DNA of 5,156 nucleotides from positions 1-5,156 of the forward strand of contig JANQSQ010000241.1 of assembly GCA_028283985.1 (NCBI GenBank), given 5' to 3'. Below the pieces are notes generated by a model. The model had not been told where the DNA came from. It did not search any database and saw only the letters and a list, made by a program, of their open reading frames with translations. Positions 1-5,156 of the stretch are shown piece by piece. Origin of the DNA: Rhodothermales bacterium (GTDB lineage: Bacteria; Bacteroidota; Rhodothermia; Rhodothermales; VXPQ01). The position numbers and the translations under genes were made by a program. The stretch's first letter is position 1. Each line of letters begins with the position of its first letter.

Positions 1-746
1 CCGCCGCCTTCGCCGGTGACCGCATATCCGCCGGAATACACCTGCGCCGATCCGGAAAAGCGGTCGCTGCGCCCCTCCTTCGTGACGACATTCACGACGC
101 CGGACATGGCGTTGCCGTACTCGGCGTTGAACGTGCCGGAGATGACCTGTAATTCCTCGATCCCGTCGTTTTCGAGCTGGATCACGGACGAGCCGTCGTA
201 GCTATCGCTGACCGGCACGCCATCCACCATGAAAACCACCTCGCTGCTGCGGCCTCCCCGGAAATGAATGCCGTCCCGCGTGGTGACCCCGGCCTGCACG
301 TCGAGCACCTGGGAAAGCTCGGTCACGGGCAGTTTGTCGATGGTTTCGGCGGTGACGCGGGCCTCGGAACTGGTGAGGTCCTTGCGAACGGCCTCGGCCT
401 GGGCGGTAACGATGATCTCTTCGCCTTCGATCACCTCTTCCGCCATCCGGAAATCGACCGTCGTGGTCAGGTCCACATTCACCTGCACGCCTTCGACGCG
501 CTGGCGGGAGAACCCGATGAACGAGGCCACCACATCGTATACGCCGGGACGCACGCCGATAATGACGTACGCGCCGTCGATACCGGTGGCGGTGCCTTGC
601 GTGGCGCCCTCTATGACCACGTTGACGCCGGGCAGGGGGTCGCCGGTGGCGCTATCCGTCACCGTACCCACGATCTTGCCGCTCTGCGCACTGGCGGAGC
701 CCGCAGCGAACAAGAACAAGAGAACCGGGATCAGGCGTCGAAACAT
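1..746 (-). CDS. TonB-dependent receptor, N-terminal part (cut by the left edge)
   Basis: This is an outer-membrane gated channel for active uptake of a ligand that cannot be told from this part. Translating the minus strand from the ATG at 746-744 gives 248 codons open to the window edge. Residues 1-20 form a signal peptide: Arg-Arg, a Leu/Phe-rich core, then SASA before Gln21. Residues 24 to about 103 are a carboxypeptidase-regulatory-like beta-sandwich with KIVGTVTDSATGDPLPGVNV, followed by a GTATGIDGAY turn. EEIIVTAQ at 109-116 resembles a TonB box. The plug domain follows, with LPVTELSQVLDVQAGV at 139-154, FRGGRSSEVVFMVDGVPV at 162-179, and FNAEYGNAMSGVVNVVTKEG at 206-225. The barrel lies outside the window. 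It lies 126 bp downstream of the PPIase lipoprotein gene on the same strand. The plug resembles the non-SusC receptors common in Rhodothermota and Balneolota; no SusD partner is visible. The family is secure and the substrate unknown. Confidence 0.95.
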   Translation of the reverse strand, partial: MFRRLIPVLLFLFAAGSASAQSGKIVGTVTDSATGDPLPGVNVVIEGATQGTATGIDGAYVIIGVRPGVYDVVASFIGFSRQRVEGVQVNVDLTTTVDFRMAEEVIEGEEIIVTAQAEAVRKDLTSSEARVTAETIDKLPVTELSQVLDVQAGVTTRDGIHFRGGRSSEVVFMVDGVPVSDSYDGSSVIQLENDGIEELQVISGTFNAEYGNAMSGVVNVVTKEGRSDRFSGSAQVYSGGYAVTGEGG

Positions 747-872
747 GATCTGCAAGAGAAGCAGGCTGTAGACGAATGGGCGTAGAGAAACGAACAGGTG
801 TTTGAAAACGGATTAGCGCGCGGAGGCGCCGGAATGCAATATGGGGGGATCGAAGCAGGGAGTACAATCGAG
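747..872. other. Gap between the PPIase lipoprotein gene and the receptor gene
   Basis: This 126-bp spacer separates two minus-strand genes. Read on the minus strand, the part nearest the receptor start is pyrimidine-rich, with TTCGTTTCTCTACG followed shortly by TTCGTCTACAG. I see no stem-loop followed by a T-run that would make a convincing terminator, no clear Bacteroidota-type promoter, and no Shine-Dalgarno before the receptor ATG. The receptor could therefore be co-transcribed with the gene upstream or use a promoter I cannot recognise. Confidence 0.5.
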
Positions 873-2267
873 TCAGCGAGCGTCGCTTAAGATAGGCAAT
901 TCGGATACAATTTGGGGATACATCCTGACATTGTATCGTTCGCGAAGATCGCGCGCATGTTCCCGAAGCGCCTCGTCCATCATGGTTTCGTGGAGACGGG
1001 CCTGAATGACGCCCGGCGGCGTGGAGGGTTCGTCATACGCCTCGTACCAGGCGCGGATGGAATCTTCCGGCACGGACACGCCGCGGGAAAGGCGGTCCCA
1101 GGCCTGTTCGAAGGCCCAGTCTTCCATGGCGCGGTCCAGGGCCCGGGCGAACTCGGGAGTGCGATCGACGCGGGCAAGGCGGGCGGCTTCAAGCAATGCC
1201 TCCTGCACGATCAGCCCGTCGATGAAGCGCCGGAGTTCCTCGGCGGTACGGACCCGGACGCGCTGCCTCGGGTCGGTAAACCGGGCGTGGTCCCGGAATT
1301 CGGAGACGGTCCAGGTCCGGCGGGCGTCGGATTGTCTGTCCTCGGGCGATGCGAACGTTACAAGCGAGGCGCCCAGCCAGGCAGGCTCCCCGCCTTCCGA
1401 TGACGCATCTTCCGGCATATCCGCCTCTCCGGCAGCCTGCGCCAGCAGGCGTTCGAACGCCGGAGCGTGGTACGACACGGAAGCCTCTTCGCGGAGGCGC
1501 ATGGAGAGCGCGGTGCGGGCCCGGCGCCGTTTTCGGTCGAGGACATACCATTCCATCTTGTTCTTTTGCGCCGCAAATTCGGTCTCGGTCAGGATGGGCT
1601 TCGTGAAGCGATCCTCGACCTGTACGATCGAATACCCCTGAGCCGTGCGGACAGGCCGGCTGAAATCGCCGGGCGCAATGGTGAACGCGACCTCCTCGAA
1701 AGCAGGGTCCATTTCGTCGAAACCGAAGGAGCCGAGACGCCCGCCGCGGCGGGCCAGCGCCGTGTCGGCGAACACTTCTTCCGCCAGTGCTTCAAACGAG
1801 GCGCCGCGCCGGAGCCGTCCGTACAGCGTATCGGCAGCCTCTTGAGTGGGGGCATACAGGTGACGAGCCGTTACGGTCGTGTTGACCCGGACGAACATGT
1901 CCCGGAGATCCTGCTCCGATACCGTAATCGTGTCGTACACCGCGCGATGCATCCAGGCGTCTATGAGCAGCCTGCGGCGCGTGCGCTCCTCCGCGAACAG
2001 GTAGAACGCATCTTCCGCGACGCCGCTTTCGAGCGCATCGTGCGCCATGAGTTTCATGGTGACCAGTCGCTCCAGGTACGCGGCGCGGCGGCCCGCCTCG
2101 TCCGGCAGTCCGCTGGCGAGCAGGAAATCCACGTAGCGCGTCCGGTATTCCTCGGCTCCGATCGGTTTGCCCGCCACGACCGCGACGGGCTCGCTTTCCG
2201 GCGTCCGGCCGCAGGCGGACAGCAGGATCGCAGCGAAAACCGATATATATAAGGGTACTCTGATCAA
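873..2267 (-). CDS. Periplasmic peptidyl-prolyl cis-trans isomerase lipoprotein (SurA/PrsA-like, parvulin domain)
   Basis: This is a probable membrane-anchored folding factor for secreted or outer-membrane proteins that also isomerises Xaa-Pro bonds. Starting at TTG (2267-2265) gives 464 residues. Residues 1-19 are a lipoprotein signal, MIRVPLYISVFAAILLSAC, with lipobox LSAC and Cys19 as the lipid site. Residues 28 to about 128 form a helical SurA_N-like chaperone region. Residues 132-220 are the parvulin domain, with ARHLYAP, GASFEALAEEV, GGRLGSFGFDEMDPAFEEVAF and RTAQGYSIVQVEDR in the usual order. Residues 318-446 are helix-rich and resemble a second copy of the chaperone region without an isomerase domain. 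The open frame continues upstream to 2678, and an in-frame ATG at 2393-2391 would give 506 residues. I reject both because they bury the lipobox about 60 or more residues inside. No Shine-Dalgarno is evident, which is common in this phylum. Stop is TGA at 875-873. The class is secure; the exact start is likely but not certain. Confidence 0.85.
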   Translation of the reverse strand: MIRVPLYISVFAAILLSACGRTPESEPVAVVAGKPIGAEEYRTRYVDFLLASGLPDEAGRRAAYLERLVTMKLMAHDALESGVAEDAFYLFAEERTRRRLLIDAWMHRAVYDTITVSEQDLRDMFVRVNTTVTARHLYAPTQEAADTLYGRLRRGASFEALAEEVFADTALARRGGRLGSFGFDEMDPAFEEVAFTIAPGDFSRPVRTAQGYSIVQVEDRFTKPILTETEFAAQKNKMEWYVLDRKRRRARTALSMRLREEASVSYHAPAFERLLAQAAGEADMPEDASSEGGEPAWLGASLVTFASPEDRQSDARRTWTVSEFRDHARFTDPRQRVRVRTAEELRRFIDGLIVQEALLEAARLARVDRTPEFARALDRAMEDWAFEQAWDRLSRGVSVPEDSIRAWYEAYDEPSTPPGVIQARLHETMMDEALREHARDLRERYNVRMYPQIVSELPILSDAR

Positions 2268-2300
2268 GGCCGCTTCGCTCAGCGCTTCACGTTCGTGCCT

Positions 2301-2308
2301 AAAAGATA
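2301..2308 (-). promoter_or_regulatory. Possible -7 element of a promoter for the PPIase lipoprotein gene
   Basis: On the minus strand this reads TATCTTTT, matching seven of eight positions of the Bacteroidota housekeeping -7 consensus TAnnTTTG. It lies 33 bp before the proposed TTG start. A T-rich TTTC 16 bp further upstream could stand in for the -33 TTTG, but that match is poor. A competing minus-strand candidate is TATATTTTG at 2471-2463, preceded by GTTTTT at 2492-2487. I cannot choose between them, so this is a weak call. Confidence 0.25.
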
Positions 2309-2396
2309 TTATTATTGCATCGTTGAAATCAGCGGGAAACCCTGCGGATTCGGGGCGTCGCGGGCATGAAAGCGTCCATGCAGATGGCGCCATATC

Positions 2397-2432
2397 TGTG
2401 CAGTTTTTGCGGGATTTTTGTACAGTCTTTGC
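2397..2432. repeat. Pair of 14-bp imperfect direct repeats, possible operator
   Basis: TGTGCAGTTTTTGC at 2397-2410 and TGTACAGTCTTTGC at 2419-2432 match at 12 of 14 positions and start 22 bp apart, roughly two turns of the helix. Same-face direct repeats in a divergent promoter region are a common layout for a dimeric or tandem-binding transcription factor. No regulator gene is in the window and I do not recognise the motif. Given the local T-richness, chance remains possible. Confidence 0.35.
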
Positions 2433-2523
2433 ACACTGCCCCGGATTGGATGGCCGGGGAGGCAAAATATACGAGAATACGTAGCGAAAAACGGGATGCG
2501 ATGCCCGAACCGGCGTATTATTG

Positions 2524-2699
2524 AGGAACCTCTTATCAGATCCGCAAAATCGCAACCGGGAAAAGGGACCTTGGGACGCGCATTCGAACAAAACATAGGG
2601 CCCGGGATATCCTGCAAACCCGCGGCCAACCGCACGTTTATGTTTTGAGAGAAGGCGCGTCCCAAGGCCCTCGCCCATGTGGATTTATCAGAGGTTCCT
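2524..2699. mobile_element. Nested inverted-repeat element, MITE-like, about 176 bp, no coding capacity
   Basis: The outer arms are 2524-2546 and 2678-2699. They share a perfect AGGAACCTCT/AGAGGTTCCT, then a diverged TATCAGATCC-type segment with one gap. The inner arms are 2565-2597 and 2639-2670. They pair through GGG/CCC, a perfect 13-bp CCTTGGGACGCGC/GCGCGTCCCAAGG, TTC/GAA, and a perfect 9-bp CAAAACATA/TATGTTTTG. The inner arms contribute about 28 base pairs around a 41-nt loop (2598-2638). Matching ends, palindromic interior and absence of a transposase are typical of a MITE mobilised in trans. The ends loosely recall terminal repeats of IS5-like elements, from memory only. I see no clean target-site duplication: the flanks are TTG on the left and TAA on the right. 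The right end is 33 bp before the sulfatase ATG, so rightward transcripts from upstream would carry it in their leader. It could instead be a structured regulatory leader or a dispersed extragenic repeat. Confidence 0.6.
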
Positions 2700-2732
2700 T
2701 AAGCCTTCCGCTCCCGATTCTCCCTGAAACCA

Positions 2733-4160
2733 ATGAGACGCTTTAGGGCCTGTATTTTTCCGATCCTGATCGTGCTGTGTCTGGCGGCTCCGGGCAACGC
2801 GCTGTATGCACAAGAGGCTCCGGACCGCCCCCCGAATATCGTGCTCGTGATCGGGGACGATCACGGATATCCCTACTTCGGATTCACCGGATCGGAACAC
2901 GTACGCACCCCGAACCTGGACCTGCTGGCGCACGAAGGCACCGTGTTTTCGTTTGCTCACGCGACAGCGAACTATTGCCGCCCTTCGCTGCAAACGCTGG
3001 TTACGGGTCTGTATCCTTCGCAGTACCGGCGGATTGCCGATCGCCATCATGCCGAGGCGGTGCGGGACGATCCCGACTGGGAGGCGGCTTCCGGGGAGGC
3101 GCGCCGGAAGCGGGACGCGGTCTTTATGTCGGAGGTCATGCGACGGTTCGCCACGCTGCCCGCACTGCTCGCCGAAAACGGATACGCAAGTTTTCAGGCA
3201 GGAAAATGGTGGGAAGGATCGTATGAAAACGGGGGGTTCACGGAAGGAATGTCGCAGCAATGGGATATGGAGGCCTGGGGCAAACCCGGATGGTTCCAGC
3301 TGCTGATGGGGGGCGACGGGCTGGCGATCGGGAGAGATACCATGCAGCCGGTGTTCGATTTCATCGACCGACACGCGGACCGGCCTTTCTTTATCTGGTA
3401 CGGCCCCTCCCTGCCGCATACGCCGCTGGACGCTCCTTTTTCGCACTACAAGTACTATGCAAACACGGCCCTGTCCGAATCGGCGAAGCAATACTACGCC
3501 AACTGCACCTGGTTCGACGCCGGCGTAGGCGAATTGCTGGACCATATAGAGGCCCGGGGCTTGCGGGAAAACACCCTGATCGCGTATGTCAACGACAACG
3601 GCTGGGAGCAACCCCCCTTCGAGGAGTATGTGGGCGACCGTATCCTGTACTCCAATGGCGGTCCGAAGGGGAAACTGTCGCTGCATGATCTGGCCTTCCG
3701 GACGCCGGTCATTTTTCACTGGCCCGGCGCCATCGAACCCGGTATTTTCGGAGAGGACCTGGTCAGTACGGTGGATATCGCGCCCACGCTCCTCGATTAC
3801 GCGGGCGCGGCCGTCCCGGACGATCTCAAGACCCTGTGGCCGGGGCAATCGCTGCGCCCTGTCATAGAAGGCGCCGGAAGCGTCGACCGCGACATGCTGG
3901 TGGGACACGCCACCCAGCAACGCAGCGAGGACGATGTGATGGGGCAGTCCGCCGATCATTATTATGTACGTACGCCGAGATGGCATTTTATATGGGACGC
4001 GCGCGAAGGAAATACCAACCCCGCCGCCATGCAACTGTATGACATGGAGCGCGACCCGGACGGATCCGAAAACGTCGTAAGCGGCCACCCCGATCTGGCG
4101 TCCCGGTTTCTGGAAGCCATCACGGCCTGGAAAGAAGACATCGTTTCGAGCACCGAATGA
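2733..4160 (+). CDS. Secreted sulfatase-family hydrolase with variant active-site motifs
   Basis: This is a 475-residue member of the alkaline-phosphatase/arylsulfatase superfamily, which normally hydrolyses sulfate esters using Ca2+ and a formylglycine made from Cys. Residues 1-26 look like a signal peptide cleaved after ALYA. PPNIVLVIGDDHG at 33-45 supplies the metal-binding Asp42 and Asp43. VRTPNLDLLAHEG at 57-69 is the usual second motif. YCRPSLQTLVTG at 81-92 places the candidate formylglycine at Cys82. FQAGKWWEG at 154-162 corresponds to the usual GKWHLG. LPHTP at 227-231 contributes His229, NDNG at 287-290 contributes Asp288 and Asn289, and GPKGK at 310-314 supplies the late Lys. LYDMERDPDGSEN at 435-447 is the usual C-terminal motif. 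Two residues differ: Leu86 replaces the Arg of CxPSR and Trp160 replaces the His of GKWH. I believe similar CRPSL/GKWW proteins exist in environmental bacteria, but I know no substrate. Its stop overlaps the amylase start. The family is secure and sulfatase activity is not proven. Confidence 0.9.
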   Translation: MRRFRACIFPILIVLCLAAPGNALYAQEAPDRPPNIVLVIGDDHGYPYFGFTGSEHVRTPNLDLLAHEGTVFSFAHATANYCRPSLQTLVTGLYPSQYRRIADRHHAEAVRDDPDWEAASGEARRKRDAVFMSEVMRRFATLPALLAENGYASFQAGKWWEGSYENGGFTEGMSQQWDMEAWGKPGWFQLLMGGDGLAIGRDTMQPVFDFIDRHADRPFFIWYGPSLPHTPLDAPFSHYKYYANTALSESAKQYYANCTWFDAGVGELLDHIEARGLRENTLIAYVNDNGWEQPPFEEYVGDRILYSNGGPKGKLSLHDLAFRTPVIFHWPGAIEPGIFGEDLVSTVDIAPTLLDYAGAAVPDDLKTLWPGQSLRPVIEGAGSVDRDMLVGHATQQRSEDDVMGQSADHYYVRTPRWHFIWDAREGNTNPAAMQLYDMERDPDGSENVVSGHPDLASRFLEAITAWKEDIVSSTE

Positions 4161-5156
4161 AAAGCATCGTTATGAAACACCACGCAACGCCCTGCGGCGC
4201 CACGGAAACCCGCGCCCTGACCGTCCTTATCGCGGTATTGCTTGCCATCACCGGACTGTCGTGCCAGGCGGAAGCCGGCGGAAACAGCGCGGACGAATCC
4301 GTGACGGCGTCCGACGACCTGGCCAGCGTGCCGGAATGGAGCCGCGAGGCGATCTGGTATCAGATTTTTATGGAACGATTCCGCAACGGCGACCCGTCCA
4401 ACGACCCCGTCTTCGAGAGTACCGAAGGGGCATATCCCAACAGACCGTTCGAAGGATGGAGTCCCACCCCGTGGACCCATGACTGGTACGAACAAGAAGA
4501 CTGGGCTGCGGCTTCCGGCGAGGAGTTCTACCGGACCGTGCAGGCAAGGCGGTACGGAGGCGACCTGCAAGGCGTGCTGGACCGGCTCGATTATCTGGAG
4601 GAACTGGGCGTGACGGCGCTGTACATCAATCCGATCAACGATGCGCCGTCGCTGCACAAGTACGACGCCCGGCACTACCGGCATATCGACCGGCATTTCG
4701 GGCCGGACCCTGAAGGGGACGCTGCGATCATGGCGGAGGAAAACCCGGTCGATCCCGACACCTGGCAATGGACGTCAGCGGATCTGCTTTTTCTGGAGCT
4801 CGTCGACGCCTTGCATGAGCGGGGCATACGCATCATCCTCGACTACTCGTGGAATCACACGGGGATTACGTTCTGGGCCTGGAAAGATATTCTGGAGAAC
4901 CAGGCTGCCTCGCCCTACGCGGACTGGTATGAAATCGTGCAGTTCGACGACCCCGACACCGAGGAAAACGAATTCGAATACCAGGGCTGGCTGGGCGTCT
5001 CCACGCTCCCCAACCTGAAAAAGGTCGGGGTGGACGAGAACGGATTCGACGAGGGCAACCTGCATCCCGCCGTGAAACAGCATGTGTATCACGTGACGCG
5101 GCGCTGGATGGACCCCAACGGGGACGGCGACCCGAGCGACGGCGTAGACGGGTTCC
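4157..5156 (+). CDS. GH13 alpha-amylase-family glycosidase, exported, N-terminal part (cut by the right edge)
   Basis: This enzyme is expected to hydrolyse alpha-1,4 (possibly alpha-1,6) glucosidic bonds in starch-like glucans. From ATG 4157, 333 codons are open to the edge. Residues 20-36 are a hydrophobic export signal ending ITGLSC. Cys36 may be lipidated, though GLSC is an imperfect lipobox, and AEA at 38-40 could instead be a signal peptidase I site. GH13 marks follow in order: IWYQIFMERFRNGDPSND at 66-83 (first strand and Ca2+ loop), RRYGGDLQGVLDRLDYLEEL at 131-150, YINPINDAPSLHKYDARHY at 156-174, conserved region I DYSWNH at 229-234, LPNLKK at 284-289, and DPNGDGDPSDGVDGF at 319-333. 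The last is the start of region II; the nucleophile Asp and acid Glu lie beyond the edge. The start overlaps the sulfatase stop as ATGA, suggesting translational coupling. A second in-frame ATG at 4172 would shorten the N-terminus by five residues. The subfamily cannot be fixed here; a cyclomaltodextrinase-like or periplasmic amylase is possible. Confidence 0.93.
   Translation, partial: MKSIVMKHHATPCGATETRALTVLIAVLLAITGLSCQAEAGGNSADESVTASDDLASVPEWSREAIWYQIFMERFRNGDPSNDPVFESTEGAYPNRPFEGWSPTPWTHDWYEQEDWAAASGEEFYRTVQARRYGGDLQGVLDRLDYLEELGVTALYINPINDAPSLHKYDARHYRHIDRHFGPDPEGDAAIMAEENPVDPDTWQWTSADLLFLELVDALHERGIRIILDYSWNHTGITFWAWKDILENQAASPYADWYEIVQFDDPDTEENEFEYQGWLGVSTLPNLKKVGVDENGFDEGNLHPAVKQHVYHVTRRWMDPNGDGDPSDGVDGF

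Larger units (their letters stand above)
2268..2732. other. Divergent intergenic region between the PPIase lipoprotein and sulfatase genes
   Basis: This 465-bp region carries no convincing gene. The half next to the minus-strand gene (2268-2520) is locally AT-rich, with runs such as AAAAGATATTATTATTG at 2301-2317 and AAAATATA at 2464-2471. It must contain at least one promoter for the leftward gene and possibly one for the rightward pair. The other half (2521-2702) is occupied by a nested inverted-repeat element described separately. Small open frames cross the region on both strands, but they run through the inverted repeats and have no recognisable protein features. Confidence 0.7.

Noticed and set aside
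264..785. Two overlapping plus-strand frames of about 170 codons opposite the TonB-dependent receptor
   Set aside because: The minus strand here encodes signal peptide, regulatory-like and plug domains without interruption; the plus-strand frames are shadows.
1467..2252. A 261-codon open frame on the plus strand opposite the PPIase lipoprotein
   Set aside because: It mirrors the real gene, has a low-complexity composition rich in Arg, Gly and Ala, and shows no protein signature.
2446..2473. A sigma-70-like plus-strand promoter, TTGGAT with 16 bp to TATACG
   Set aside because: Both boxes are weak matches, and Bacteroidota-like lineages mostly use the TTTG/TAnnTTTG type, so it is not listed as a feature.
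2418..2648. A 76-codon plus-strand frame in the intergenic region
   Set aside because: It crosses into the inverted-repeat element and its product shows no transposase or other known features, so it is likely fortuitous.
2268..2678. Upstream extension of the lipoprotein frame (137 extra codons)
   Set aside because: It would place the lipoprotein signal in the middle of the protein and would be translated through the inverted-repeat element; it is more likely untranslated.
2524..2699. The inverted-repeat element as a simple transcription terminator
   Set aside because: It lies between divergent genes, where no transcript is expected to end, and lacks a T-run after the stem; its matching outer ends fit a mobile or regulatory element better.
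2688..4088. A 466-codon open frame on the minus strand opposite the sulfatase gene
   Set aside because: The plus strand encodes a clear sulfatase-family protein with ordered motifs. The antisense translation has no recognisable domain, and long antisense frames are expected in GC-rich coding DNA.
3962..4768. A 268-codon minus-strand frame spanning the sulfatase-amylase junction
   Set aside because: It runs antisense across two well-supported genes and shows no recognisable motif.
1..5156. CRISPR arrays, tRNA, rRNA genes and phage genes
   Set aside because: No regularly spaced repeats, cloverleaf structures, rRNA signatures or phage proteins were seen.

Overview
The window is a moderately GC-rich stretch of bacterial chromosome. 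It most likely comes from a marine or halophilic member of the Bacteroidota/Rhodothermota/Balneolota assemblage. The clues are a TonB-dependent receptor with an N-terminal carboxypeptidase-regulatory-like domain, surface-type lipoproteins, starts without clear Shine-Dalgarno sequences, and a GH13 glycosidase with the aspartate-rich DPNGDGDPSDG loop I associate with that group. The assignment rests on protein style only; no rRNA or other marker gene is present.

Layout. (1) Bases 1-746, minus strand: the first 248 codons of a TonB-dependent receptor, cut by the left edge. (2) Bases 747-872: a short gap. (3) Bases 873-2267, minus strand: a 464-residue periplasmic lipoprotein of the SurA/PrsA kind with one parvulin peptidyl-prolyl isomerase domain, probably starting at TTG. 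(4) Bases 2268-2732: a 465-bp divergent intergenic region. It holds a 14-bp imperfect direct repeat and a roughly 176-bp nested inverted-repeat element that looks like a MITE (a non-autonomous, transposase-less insertion) ending 33 bp before the next gene. (5) Bases 2733-4160, plus strand: a secreted sulfatase-family hydrolase with an altered active-site signature. (6) Bases 4157-5156, plus strand: a GH13 alpha-amylase-family enzyme that overlaps the sulfatase by ATGA and is cut by the right edge just before its catalytic nucleophile.

How the genes work together. The minus-strand pair fits outer-membrane biogenesis: a periplasmic folding factor lies directly upstream of an outer-membrane receptor that would need such help. 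The plus-strand pair looks like a translationally coupled unit that exports a sulfatase-like enzyme and an alpha-glucan hydrolase, which suggests processing of a modified or sulfated alpha-glucan. No SusC/SusD pair is visible, so this is not a canonical polysaccharide-utilisation locus within the window.

The points most worth a second look are the nested inverted-repeat element placed between any upstream promoter and the sulfatase-amylase unit, and the sulfatase's CRPSL and GKWW motifs in place of CxPSR and GKWH.
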